DNA from: Kitasatospora sp. MAA4
Lineage (GTDB): Bacteria; Actinomycetota; Actinomycetes; Streptomycetales; Streptomycetaceae
Assembly: GCF_029893355.1 (NCBI RefSeq)
Contig: NZ_JARZAI010000014.1
Span: forward strand, 124,001 to 188,000
Length of the DNA stretch: 64,000 nucleotides
Reading direction: 5' to 3'
Positions 24,568-31,756 of the stretch are shown here, in pieces (the first letter of the stretch is position 1; each line of letters starts with the position of its first letter). The notes under the pieces were generated by a model. It made no database searches. It was given only the letters and a program-made list of their open reading frames with translations, and was not told the origin of the DNA. Both the position numbers and the translations under genes were made by a program.

Positions 24568-24852
24568 TCAGCCGGTGCCCTGGTCCTGGTCGTTGGCGGG
24601 CATGCTGTCGATGTCGCTGGGCTGGGCTTGGCCGCCGCTCTGCCCGTCGCCGCCACCGCCACCGGTAGTGGTCGGCGTGCTGGTGTTGGTGCTCGTGCCG
24701 TGCGCCCCCATCTCCAGCTTGCGCCCCTTGTCGTCGTAGTACACGGCGACCTGGGTTTCGGGGTCGATGACCGAGGTGAGCGCGGGCACAGGCCCGGACT
24801 CCACGAACGGTCCCATGCGGGTGGTGCCCCACGGAGGTGCAGCAGTGCTCAT
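24568..24852 (-). CDS. tgmA: precursor peptide of an ATP-grasp-modified RiPP
   Basis: This 94-residue protein is assigned ATG 24852, six bases after GGAAGGA on the minus strand (an in-frame ATG at 24867 is less well placed). The leader has the family-like PWGTTRMGPF (residues 7-16), then IDPETQVAVYYDDKGR and EMGAHGTS (47-54). The likely core is residues about 50-94: Thr/Ser-rich, then GGGGGDG, then Asp residues at 69, 80, 82, 88 and 90. Thr/Ser hydroxyls and Asp carboxylates are the expected crosslink partners. Asp69-Gly70 is chemically prone to aspartimide formation. Exact crosslinks cannot be predicted. Confidence 0.87.
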   Translation of the reverse strand: MSTAAPPWGTTRMGPFVESGPVPALTSVIDPETQVAVYYDDKGRKLEMGAHGTSTNTSTPTTTGGGGGDGQSGGQAQPSDIDSMPANDQDQGTG

Positions 24853-24986
24853 ACCGCGTCCTTCCATCAGTAGGTGCCAGTTCAGGCCCGCCCCGGCCGG
24901 CGGGCGCGCGCGTTACTGCGACCGGGGCGAGCAACCCGCGCCAGCGTCCCTCCCCAGAGGAACGGCGCGGGAGTCTGTGGGCTGAA

Positions 24987-25403
24987 CTACCCCGTCGAGG
25001 AGCCGGCACCACGAGCCCTCGCGTCGCGTGCCTCGGCTTCCAACTCGGCGCGGAGCCTCCAAGCTTCTTTCTCGTTGCGGATGTGCACTCCCCACTCCAC
25101 GAAGCGCTTGCGCAGGTGCCCCGGCGACACTCCGAGCACGGCAGCCACGTGAGCCAGGCCCTGCCGTGCGTACAGCTTCACGGCTAGCTCTCGGTCCAAC
25201 GTCGGTAGCCCGGAACGGCTGTTGTTCTCTGGCGTCGGCGCGGCTTGGCTCCTGCCACGCCGCTTGAGCACGCCCCACGTGTCGAACAGGCTGCTCATAC
25301 TGGACGTTGAGATGCCGCTATCACTGGCCAGCGTGGCCAGCGACACCCCGGCGCGGTACCGCCGGGTCAGGGCGGCCTGTTCCTTCTCGCTGAAACTTCG
25401 CAT
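24987..25403 (-). CDS. DNA-binding protein with two helix-turn-helix segments
   Basis: This 138-residue protein starts at ATG 25403. Residues 5-47 form one HTH (FSEKEQAALTRRYRAGVSLA then SDSGISTSSMSSLFDTWG), and residues 65-105 a second (DRELAVKLYARQGLAHVAAV then GVSPGHLRKRFVEWG). Each resembles a homeodomain-like/resolvase HTH followed by a similar W-G ending, so the protein may be an internal duplication that reads a long site. It lies 134 bases upstream of the RiPP precursor on the same strand and may control it. Confidence 0.7.
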   Translation of the reverse strand: MRSFSEKEQAALTRRYRAGVSLATLASDSGISTSSMSSLFDTWGVLKRRGRSQAAPTPENNSRSGLPTLDRELAVKLYARQGLAHVAAVLGVSPGHLRKRFVEWGVHIRNEKEAWRLRAELEAEARDARARGAGSSTG

Positions 25404-25423
25404 GTCTCCTCAACTTTGGGGAG

Positions 25424-25513
25424 TCCCGCCCGCCCACGACGGGGGGCGCAGGCGGGCGGGACCTGGCCCGTGCTGGTTGTCCTCAACTCGATTCCCCAGA
25501 CGCCCAGCACGGG
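25424..25513. promoter_or_regulatory. two nested inverted repeats between cargo genes
   Basis: GTCCCGCCCGCC (25424-25435) pairs with GGCGGGCGGGAC (25451-25462). CCCGTGCTGG (25467-25476) pairs with CCAGCACGGG (25504-25513). CCTCAACT also occurs twice, near 25409 and 25481. The first repeat could terminate the HATPase gene, and the second could be an operator or a terminator. The CCGTGCTG/CAGCACGG sequence recurs at 28096-28117. Confidence 0.5.
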
Positions 25514-25529
25514 GGCTTGTTGGCGCTGC

Positions 25530-26132
25530 TCAGGCGGCGACCACGCGTCGGTGTCTCGACTCGGTGGCCAGCAGGTCCCAACGCGCCAGCCGAAGAACGG
25601 CGTTCAGCCAACGACCGGCCGTCTGCCGAGCTACTGCGTTGACGGTGGGTGGTGGGGCCGTGTCGCTGACGGGAGCACAGGCGCCCGAGCGGCGTGCAGT
25701 GGCGGCCGAGCCGGGGAGTCCGATTGTCGCGCTGACGATCTTGCCGGCACCGGCGTGCCTCCACGTCCAAGTGATCGACTCGGCGTCAACGATCGCAAGC
25801 CCCCGGCCCGCAGTGCCATCGTCGTACGGGTCGCACGGCGTCGGCGCCACACGCGATCCGTCCTCGACCGCGACGGCGAGGTTCCCGCCCGGGGTGCGCC
25901 AGACGCTGGCCAGGATCGGGCCTGCACCGCCGGCATGCCGGATGGCATTGGTGACCAACTCTGAGATAACGCGGCGGATTGCGTCCGCGGTGTCATCGGG
26001 CAGCGCCTCGGGGCACCAGGCGCGCGCGGCTGCGACCGCGCGACGGCGGGACTCGGCGACGGCTTCGGTGTCGCCGGGGGCGACCGTCCACGACTCGTCT
26101 GGGATGTCCAACGCCTGTCGGCGACTGGTCAC
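25530..26132 (-). CDS. HATPase-type ATP-binding protein (RsbW/AbaA-like)
   Basis: This 200-residue protein starts at GTG 26132, overlapping the stop of the 59-residue gene as GTGA. The anti-sigma/histidine-kinase ATPase fold is shown by the N-box ISELVTNAIRHAGG near residue 60, VAVEDGSRVAPTP and TAGRGLAIVDA. The C-terminal 60 residues are an extra basic extension without a known motif. In Streptomyces such ATPases often sit next to an XRE regulator and small acidic proteins, and can modulate it. It lacks a kinase domain, so it is not a two-component sensor. Confidence 0.8.
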   Translation of the reverse strand: MTSRRQALDIPDESWTVAPGDTEAVAESRRRAVAAARAWCPEALPDDTADAIRRVISELVTNAIRHAGGAGPILASVWRTPGGNLAVAVEDGSRVAPTPCDPYDDGTAGRGLAIVDAESITWTWRHAGAGKIVSATIGLPGSAATARRSGACAPVSDTAPPPTVNAVARQTAGRWLNAVLRLARWDLLATESRHRRVVAA

Positions 26133-26308
26133 TGCAACCCCCGGGCTTGGCGCCGGCGCCGGCCTTCTGCGAGCTGACGAAGCACCTGTGCGCGCCGACG
26201 AATCCGGTCCTCGTTCGGAAGGTAGACCGCCGTGACCGCGCCCGTGTCAGTGGCGCTGACATACGCGGTACCGGCGGTCGTTAAGGCGCGCTGCTGCGTC
26301 ATCATCAT
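26129..26308 (-). CDS. small Arg-rich protein coupled to the HATPase gene
   Basis: This 59-residue protein starts at ATG 26308 (three ATG codons in a row: 26308, 26305, 26302), with GAAGGG upstream. The C-terminus is strongly basic (RIRRRAQVLRQLAEGRRRRQ). It overlaps the HATPase start by four bases, so the two are co-translated. The family is unknown. It may bind nucleic acid through the basic helix. Confidence 0.5.
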   Translation of the reverse strand: MMMTQQRALTTAGTAYVSATDTGAVTAVYLPNEDRIRRRAQVLRQLAEGRRRRQARGLQ

Positions 26309-26330
26309 CGGGGTTGCCCTTCGGAGGTAT

Positions 26331-26561
26331 TCAGAGCACGGGGCGACGGCACGAATGTGCTGGGGTGTCGTGACTGGTGATGAACACGGCGAGCCTGGCG
26401 TGCAACTGCTCGGTCTCGACGCGGGACAGGACGAGATCGGCATCACCCTGCGGCTCGTCAATGGAGTACAGACGCAGGGGGATACGGGTTTCGCCGCTGG
26501 TGGGGTCGTGCACAGGTACGGCTCCCCGACGCGGGGATGCATGCACGGCGGTGTGTGACAT
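26331..26561 (-). CDS. small partner protein of the XRE regulator
   Basis: This 76-residue protein starts at ATG 26561. It contains TRIPLRLYSIDEPQGDADLV and LSRVETEQLHARLAVFI, with no membrane segment. Small proteins between a HATPase and a divergent XRE gene recur in Streptomyces whiJ/abaA-type clusters. The promoter would lie in the 192-base gap to the XRE gene, which contains a palindrome. Confidence 0.55.
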   Translation of the reverse strand: MSHTAVHASPRRGAVPVHDPTSGETRIPLRLYSIDEPQGDADLVLSRVETEQLHARLAVFITSHDTPAHSCRRPVL

Positions 26562-26593
26562 GCCGAAACCGTAGAGTGACGGCGCATCATGAA

Positions 26594-26612
26594 GGGGGAC
26601 AGGCTGTCCCCC
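26594..26612. promoter_or_regulatory. perfect palindrome in a divergent promoter region
   Basis: GGGGGACAG and CTGTCCCCC flank a single G. It lies between the small partner gene (minus, start 26561) and the XRE gene (plus, start 26754). Position and symmetry suggest an operator for the XRE protein. The remainder of the gap (26562-26753) holds no credible gene. Confidence 0.6.
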
Positions 26613-26753
26613 TCACGCTGCGCGTACCCGTTGTTACCCGCAGAACGACCTTCACGGCGGCTGCGGGCCGCTCTACGGTGGAGGAAGCCGCCGTCCCGGC
26701 CGTGCGTCCGGCTGAGGCACCGTCCGGGGCGGCGCTCAGCCGAGGAGAAGCAC

Positions 26754-27992
26754 ATGTCAGAACTGCCCGAGGAACTGACGCCCGGTGAGCGGATCCGGGT
26801 CCTACGCGAACGGCGCGGGATGACGCGCCCCGTGCTGGCTGGCCTGGTTGGCCGCAGCACGGATTGGCTCAAGAAGATCGAGAGCGGTGAGCGGCCAATC
26901 ACCAGTCACGCGCTGCTGCTCAAGCTCGCGTCCGCGCTCCACGTCACCGACCTGTCGGCGCTCACCGGGCCGGCCGAGGCGGCGCAGCCGGTCAGCACTG
27001 GTCGCCTGTTCCACCCCGCATCGGCGGCCGTCTGGGCAGTGTTGCTCGAACGTGGCACTCGACCGCCGGCGCCGCTGCCGTCCGGCACCACTGTTGCCGG
27101 ATACGCGGCCGACGTGGACGCCGGTTGGCGACTGTGGCACAAGGCGGCGAACAACCGAACCGACGTGGGACTGATCGCGCCGGACCTCATCAGGCATGGC
27201 GAGACGCTGAGCCGCACCACCATGGGCGCCGAGCGGCGCGCTGCTCTGGTGGCGCTGGCTGCCGCGTACCGGCTAGCGCAGCAGGTGATCGCGTACATCG
27301 GGCCCGCCGAGGCGGTCTGGATGCTTGGTGACCGGGCCATGTCGGCGGCAGCTGACGCAGACGACCCGGCCGCGATGGGCGCGGCGGCGTGGAACCTCGC
27401 GAACACGATGCGGGCGGTCGGCGAGCACGAAGGGGCCATGATGCTGGTCACCACGGCCGCCGAGCGGCTTCGGCCACATCTCGCCGAAGCGCCGGAACAC
27501 TGGCGCGGTCTGTACGGCGCGCTGCATCTGCACGCCTCGATCACCGAAGCGCGAGAAGGTAGGGACGGCTCAGCGTGGAACCACTGGGACACGGCCGACC
27601 AGGTGTCAAAGTCGCTGCCAGCTGGCTATGCCGAACTCGCCACGGTGTTCGGTCGAGCGAACGTCGACCTCCATGCGGTGAGCATCGCGACCGAGCTGCG
27701 CAGCTCGGGGAAGGCGCTGACATTGGTGGATGAGATCGACCCAGACTCGATCCCCTCGACCGAGCGACGTACCCGGCTGTGGGTTGACGCGGCCCGGTCG
27801 CACATGAACCGGGGTGACCGGACGGCCGCACTTCATGTGATGGGGATAGCGCTCAAGATCAGCCCGGAGACGGTGAAGTTCACACCGCAGGCCCGTTCGG
27901 TGGCGGCCGAGCTGTGGCGGAAGGCGCCGCGCTCAATGCGGGCCGAGACGCTGGAGCTCGCCGAGACGGTAGGGATCATGACTGGCACCTGA
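26754..27992 (+). CDS. XRE-family transcription regulator with TPR-like sensor region
   Basis: This 412-residue protein starts at ATG 26754 behind GAGGAGA; an upstream in-frame extension to 26589 lacks a ribosome site and crosses the promoter. Residues 10-65 are an XRE HTH (GERIRVLRERRGMTRPVLAG, RSTDWLKKIESGERPI). The remaining 340 residues are helical and Ala-rich (AAWNLANTMRAVGEHEGAMM), resembling TPR arrays that bind a peptide or small molecule. It is divergent from the small protein/HATPase genes and may be the immunity or lifestyle regulator of this cargo. It is the last gene before the attachment site. Confidence 0.85.
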   Translation: MSELPEELTPGERIRVLRERRGMTRPVLAGLVGRSTDWLKKIESGERPITSHALLLKLASALHVTDLSALTGPAEAAQPVSTGRLFHPASAAVWAVLLERGTRPPAPLPSGTTVAGYAADVDAGWRLWHKAANNRTDVGLIAPDLIRHGETLSRTTMGAERRAALVALAAAYRLAQQVIAYIGPAEAVWMLGDRAMSAAADADDPAAMGAAAWNLANTMRAVGEHEGAMMLVTTAAERLRPHLAEAPEHWRGLYGALHLHASITEAREGRDGSAWNHWDTADQVSKSLPAGYAELATVFGRANVDLHAVSIATELRSSGKALTLVDEIDPDSIPSTERRTRLWVDAARSHMNRGDRTAALHVMGIALKISPETVKFTPQARSVAAELWRKAPRSMRAETLELAETVGIMTGT

Positions 27993-28095
27993 CTGCTTGC
28001 TGGAAGGTGACCGGTCCCGTAGTGAAGATGGCTACTATGCGTCACTCCGTTCGGCCCGATCGAACGAGCAGGTCGGGGCATCAGTCCATGATCAT

Positions 28096-28117
28096 CCGTG
28101 CTGTCATGTCAGCACGG
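28096..28117. repeat. inverted repeat near the right prophage end
   Basis: CCGTGCTG and CAGCACGG flank TCATGT. The same half-sites occur at 25467-25513. The 27993-28219 stretch holds no credible gene. It could contain arm-type integrase or regulator sites. Confidence 0.5.
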
Positions 28118-28219
28118 ACCGGCATCGACCATCGCTGGCAGGCATCGAATGACATGGACTTAGTACCGCTATGTCCGAGTTTGCCGAGTCGTCGCAGGTC
28201 AAAAGTGGGCAAAAATATA

Positions 28220-28240
28220 GTTCGAGTCTCCTAAGCTCCA
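28220..28240 (+). other. attR: displaced 3' end of tRNA-Ala
   Basis: GTTCGAGTCTCCT followed by AAGCTCCA is a tRNA T-loop, 3' T-stem, 3' acceptor strand and discriminator A. The 5' T-stem (AGGAG expected) is absent; the preceding bases are AT-rich (AAAAATATA). Acceptor position 70 is T, as in the Ala G3:U70 pair. This is what remains at attR when an element enters a tRNA gene and restores it at attL. The intact gene should lie at the left prophage end, outside the window. Confidence 0.8.
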
Positions 28241-28256
28241 CAGGTTCCACACGTAC

Positions 28257-28288
28257 GAAGGCCGACCCGGTGATCCGGGTCGGCCTTC
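28257..28288 (+). terminator. terminator of the former tRNA-Ala gene
   Basis: GAAGGCCGACCCGG pairs perfectly with CCGGGTCGGCCTTC around TGAT. It starts 17 bases after the tRNA 3' end remnant, as expected for the original tRNA transcription unit, and can also stop the convergent DUF5324 gene. Confidence 0.85.
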
Positions 28289-28320
28289 GGCGTATGGCGG
28301 GCCGGGCGGCTGGCGGGCCG

Positions 28321-29181
28321 TCAGTGCGGCTTGCGCGGGTCGTGCGGCTTGGGGTGGTCGTCGGGGGTGCCTGCGGTGTGCGGGCGGTCCGCGGTGTCGC
28401 GGCCGGGGTCCGGGGCGTCGGGGGCCGAGCCGTTGAGCGGGGCGGTGCCGGGGGTGCCCGCGCCGGTGGCGGAGGCGCCCATGCCGCTGCTCGCCGGGTG
28501 CACGGTGTTCGGCGGGCCCTGTACGGCGGGCGGCTCGATCAGCCACTCCGGCTCGCTCTGCTTGCGCCACCACTGCCAGACCAGCACACCGCTGCCGACC
28601 GCGACGGTGCCGGCGATGGCCAACCCGGTGGCGAGGCCGCTGCGGTGCGCCTTCTTGGCGTTCCTCGCGGCCAGCTTGTTGATCTCCTCGGCGCTCACGT
28701 TGCCGTGCAGGGCGGTGAGCGCGGCGCTGCCGCGCTGCTGGGCCTCCTGGACCAGCGGGACGGTGACCGCGCGGGCGTCGTCCAGGGCGCTGCCGATTCT
28801 GGGCAGGGTGGTCGTCCTCGCGTGGGCGCCGGCCCGGTCCGCCGAGTGCTTGGCGGCCAGCGCGGCCTCCTGGGCCCGGTGGACGGCCCGCAGGGTGTTC
28901 TCCTGGGCCTTCGGCGGGAGCGCGGCGAAGGCGTGCTCGACGCGCGGGGCGACGTGCTTCACATAGCCGACCCGGGCCGTCTGGGCGGCCTGCAGGCTGC
29001 CGGCTCTGGCCTGGCCGGTGGCGGCCTCGATCCTGGGGCCGAGCGCGTCCAGCGCCGGACCGAGCCGCTGGCGGGCCTCGTCCGCATAGTGCGCGGCGGT
29101 GTCCTTGGCCCCTGCGGCGTAGGGCGCCAAGGTGTCCAGGGTCTTGCCTGCGTTCTCGCGGGCTGTGTCCAAGCGGGTCAC
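28321..29181 (-). CDS. DUF5324 family protein
   Basis: This 286-residue protein starts at ATG 29181. The N-terminal 180 residues are helical, Ala/Lys/Arg-rich and apolipoprotein-like (ARENAGKTLDTLAPYAAGAK), followed by a membrane segment near residues 185-208 (SGLATGLAIAGTVAVGSGVL) and a Pro/Gly/Thr-rich disordered tail. This is the usual neighbour of the cyclophilin gene in Streptomyces genomes. Function is unknown; membrane-associated structural roles have been suggested only by sequence. Confidence 0.8.
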   Translation of the reverse strand: MTRLDTARENAGKTLDTLAPYAAGAKDTAAHYADEARQRLGPALDALGPRIEAATGQARAGSLQAAQTARVGYVKHVAPRVEHAFAALPPKAQENTLRAVHRAQEAALAAKHSADRAGAHARTTTLPRIGSALDDARAVTVPLVQEAQQRGSAALTALHGNVSAEEINKLAARNAKKAHRSGLATGLAIAGTVAVGSGVLVWQWWRKQSEPEWLIEPPAVQGPPNTVHPASSGMGASATGAGTPGTAPLNGSAPDAPDPGRDTADRPHTAGTPDDHPKPHDPRKPH

Positions 29182-29360
29182 GAGATCCTCCTCCTGGGGG
29201 TGGCGTCTCTATGCACATATCCACCTGATTGGAGATCATGCATCCCGATTTGTCCCCCCGCATGGCAGGCTGGGCCGTCCGCGAGCGGCGATTCCCCCGC
29301 CGGGCGGGGCCTGCGTGGGAGGATTCAGGGGTCAGTGACGTAGACAGGAAGGCACTCCCG

Positions 29361-29885
29361 GTGGCCCAGAAACTGCTCGCGACCCTCAGGACGAACCACG
29401 GCGACATCGTGATCGAGCTCTTCCCGAACCATGCGCCGAAAACAGTGCGGAACTTCGTGGAGCTGGCCGAGGGCGCACGGGAGTGGACCGACCCGAACAC
29501 CGGGCAGAAGGCCAAGGGCCGGCTCTACGACGGCACCGTCTTCCACCGGGTGATCAGCGGTTTCATGATCCAGGGCGGCGACCCGCTGGGCACCGGCACC
29601 GGCGGCCCGGGCTACAAGTTCGCGGACGAGTTCCACCCCGACCTGGCCTTCACCAAGCCGTACCTGCTGGCGATGGCCAACTCGGGCCCGGGCACCAACG
29701 GCTCGCAGTTCTTCGTCACGGTGGCCCCGACCAGCTGGCTGACCAACAAGCACACCATCTTCGGTGAGGTCGCCGACGCCGCGAGCCAGAAGGTCGTGGA
29801 GCAGATCGCCGCCCTCCCGACCCAGCCGGGCGACCGCCCGGTGGACGACGTGGTCATCCAGTCGGTGGAGATCACCCGCAGCTGA
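29361..29885 (+). CDS. peptidyl-prolyl cis-trans isomerase (cyclophilin)
   Basis: This 174-residue protein starts at GTG 29361, eight bases after AGGAAGG. The cyclophilin core is clear: FHRVISGFMIQGGDP, GTGTGGPGYKFADEF, LAMANSGPGTNGSQFFVT, and WLTNKHTIFGEV. The catalytic Arg lies in FHRV and the Phe-Met-Gln set in FMIQGG. It is cytosolic, with no signal peptide, and accelerates proline isomerisation in protein folding. Position before rhomboid and crgA is conserved in streptomycetes. Confidence 0.95.
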   Translation: MAQKLLATLRTNHGDIVIELFPNHAPKTVRNFVELAEGAREWTDPNTGQKAKGRLYDGTVFHRVISGFMIQGGDPLGTGTGGPGYKFADEFHPDLAFTKPYLLAMANSGPGTNGSQFFVTVAPTSWLTNKHTIFGEVADAASQKVVEQIAALPTQPGDRPVDDVVIQSVEITRS

Positions 29886-29902
29886 GAGCCTGTGTCCGTG
29901 CA

Positions 29903-29938
29903 GTGGCCGTCCGCCCCGGCGCCCCGCCGGACGGCCAC
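29903..29938 (+). terminator. stem-loop after the cyclophilin gene
   Basis: GTGGCCGTCCG (29903-29913) pairs perfectly with CGGACGGCCAC (29928-29938). It lies 18 bases after the cyclophilin stop. No T run follows. Confidence 0.55.
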
Positions 29939-30050
29939 CGGCCCGCCGGGGCCTTGACGCCCGGCAGTAGCCTTGGCGGTCCGGTGGTACTCCGTACGGC
30001 GAAGGCGCCGCCGGGAGCCGCCGGGATCCGTCATGAGGAGGAGTTCCCGG

Positions 30051-31022
30051 ATGGTCCAGGACGAGCCCGGCCGGCCCGATCCGAGCAGCCCGCAGCCCGA
30101 CGCGGCGTCGGCCCGGCCGACCGCTCCGGGCGTACCCGCGCAGCCCGTACAGTCCGCGCAGCCGGCACCGGCCGCGCACGTGCTGCCGGGCTGCTACCGG
30201 CACCCCGAGCGGGAGACCGGGATCGGCTGCTCGCGCTGCGGCCGTCCGATCTGCCCGCAGTGCATGGTGAACGCCTCGGTCGGCTTCCACTGCCCGGAGT
30301 GCGTGAGCGGCGGCACGGCCCAGGTCCGCAGCGCGACCACGCGCTTCGGCGGCCGGCCGGTGCGCGACGGTGCGCTGGTCACCAAGGTCCTGATCGGGAT
30401 CAACCTGCTGGTCTTCGTGCTGGCGGCCTATCTCTACAAGCCGCTGCAGCAGGACTTCGCGCTCTACAGCGTCGGGCCGCAGTTCAACGGGCACCTGTAC
30501 GGCGTCGCCGCCGGCCCCGACCAGTGGTACCGGCTGCTGAGCGCGACCTTCCTGCACATCTGGCCCTGGCACATCGCTTCCAACATGCTGGCGCTGTGGT
30601 GGATGGGTCCCACGGTCGAGCGGGTGCTCGGTCGGGTGCGCTATCTGGCGCTGTACCTGGTCTCCGGTCTGGCCGGCAGTGCGCTGGCCTACCTGGTGGC
30701 GGGCGACGCGATGAACTCGCTGGGGGCGTCCGGGGCGATCTTCGGCCTGTTCGGCGCCACGGTGGTGCTCTACCGGGCCTCCCGGCAGCCGCTGGGCCCG
30801 GTGGTCGCGCTGATCGTCTTCAACCTGGTGATCACCTTCTCGGTGCCCGGGATCGACTGGCGCGCGCACGTGGGCGGGCTGGTGGCCGGTGTGCTGACCG
30901 GGATCGGGATGATGCACGCGCCGCGGGCGAACCGGAACCTGGTGCAGGCGGGGACGGTGGTGCTGATGCTGGCGGTCATCCTGGGGATGGTGCTGGTGGA
31001 GACGGCGCGCCTGCACGGTTGA
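30051..31022 (+). CDS. rhomboid intramembrane serine protease with N-terminal zinc finger
   Basis: This 323-residue protein is assigned ATG 30051, seven bases after AGGAGGAG (an in-frame ATG at 30033 lies within that site). Residues about 45-90 hold a B-box-like zinc finger (CYRHPERETGIGCSRCG, CPQC, HCPEC). Six to seven membrane segments follow. The catalytic dyad is Ser in GASGAIFG (TM4) and His in RAHVGGL (TM6), and WHIASNML matches the HxxxN oxyanion element. It would cut membrane proteins within or near the bilayer. Substrates are unknown. Confidence 0.93.
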   Translation: MVQDEPGRPDPSSPQPDAASARPTAPGVPAQPVQSAQPAPAAHVLPGCYRHPERETGIGCSRCGRPICPQCMVNASVGFHCPECVSGGTAQVRSATTRFGGRPVRDGALVTKVLIGINLLVFVLAAYLYKPLQQDFALYSVGPQFNGHLYGVAAGPDQWYRLLSATFLHIWPWHIASNMLALWWMGPTVERVLGRVRYLALYLVSGLAGSALAYLVAGDAMNSLGASGAIFGLFGATVVLYRASRQPLGPVVALIVFNLVITFSVPGIDWRAHVGGLVAGVLTGIGMMHAPRANRNLVQAGTVVLMLAVILGMVLVETARLHG

Positions 31023-31043
31023 TGCCGGTGCGGGGGGAGTCGG

Positions 31044-31245
31044 TTGTCCACAGCGTTCGGCGGCCTGTGCGCAGGCCGCTCGCCCGTTTCCCCCGGTGAA
31101 CCTGGTCTACGCGCGTCCGCCTGGTGCTTCGACGGCCCGCGCGGAGGTGGACGGAGCACTGCCCGGGGCGTGGTATGCACGGGGCCCGAAAAGTTATCCA
31201 CAGACTGGGGGTACTTTTCCCCACTGTGGATAACTGTGTGGATAA
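31044..31245. promoter_or_regulatory. cluster of four DnaA boxes between rhomboid and crgA genes
   Basis: TTGTCCACA (31044-31052), TTATCCACA (31194-31202), and TGTGGATAA twice (31225-31233 and 31237-31245, minus orientation) match the DnaA box. The middle pair forms a perfect 11-base inverted repeat (GTTATCCACAG/CTGTGGATAAC) enclosing GGGG/CCCC. The 331-base gap 31023-31353 has no gene. DnaA-box clusters close to oriC have been described in S. coelicolor as DnaA titration sites. Confidence 0.8.
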
Positions 31246-31353
31246 GCACATCGCAGGAGTGGCGCACGCCACCGGCGTGCCGGCCCCGGGCAACGCGAAC
31301 GGCCGCCCCACCGGACGGCGGGGCGGCGCGGACGGGCAGGCGTCAGAAGGCCG

Positions 31354-31605
31354 TTACTTCCACTGGGTGGAGAGGCCGAAGCCGGCGGCGATGAAGCCGA
31401 AGCCGGCCAGGATGTTCCAGTTGCCCCACACGTGCACCGGCCAGGTGCCGCCCGTCACGTAGAACGTGACGATCCACAGCAGTCCGATCAGGAACAGGGC
31501 GAGCATCGCCGGGGCCACCCAGCTTCGGCCGCTGCTGATCTTGACGGCCGTCGCTGAGACCGGCGGGGTGTAGTCGGACTTCTTGCGGAGTCGAGACTTC
31601 GGCAC
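31354..31605 (-). CDS. crgA: cell division protein CrgA
   Basis: This 83-residue protein starts at GTG 31605, behind AGGAG. A basic N-terminus (VPKSRLRKKSDYTPP) precedes two membrane segments (WVAPAMLALFLIGLLWIVTF and the segment around WNILAGFGFIAAGFG) and ends WK. CrgA inhibits or times FtsZ ring formation during sporulation in Streptomyces and recruits wall enzymes in mycobacteria. The length matches S. coelicolor CrgA (about 84 residues). An upstream in-frame extension is not supported by a ribosome site. Confidence 0.95.
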   Translation of the reverse strand: MPKSRLRKKSDYTPPVSATAVKISSGRSWVAPAMLALFLIGLLWIVTFYVTGGTWPVHVWGNWNILAGFGFIAAGFGLSTQWK

Positions 31606-31756
31606 GAGGGGTTCTCCTGTCGATGCGCTGTGGACCGCGCAGGGTTCAGCGGGGCGGGGCGGCTGTGGGGACCGGGTCCGTACGGGAGTACTCCGCACAT
31701 GCCACCGGCGTCCGTTAGCGTAGTGGCTCGCCGGGTCAGAAGGAGATAAGGGTACG

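Noticed and set aside
26589..26753. An N-terminal extension of the XRE regulator to 26589.
   Set aside because: It would run through the palindrome and promoter region; ATG 26754 has GAGGAGA at good spacing.
29325..31016. A 563-codon minus-strand open frame opposite cyclophilin and rhomboid genes.
   Set aside because: It is antisense to two well-supported genes and shows random His/Arg/Asp-rich composition.
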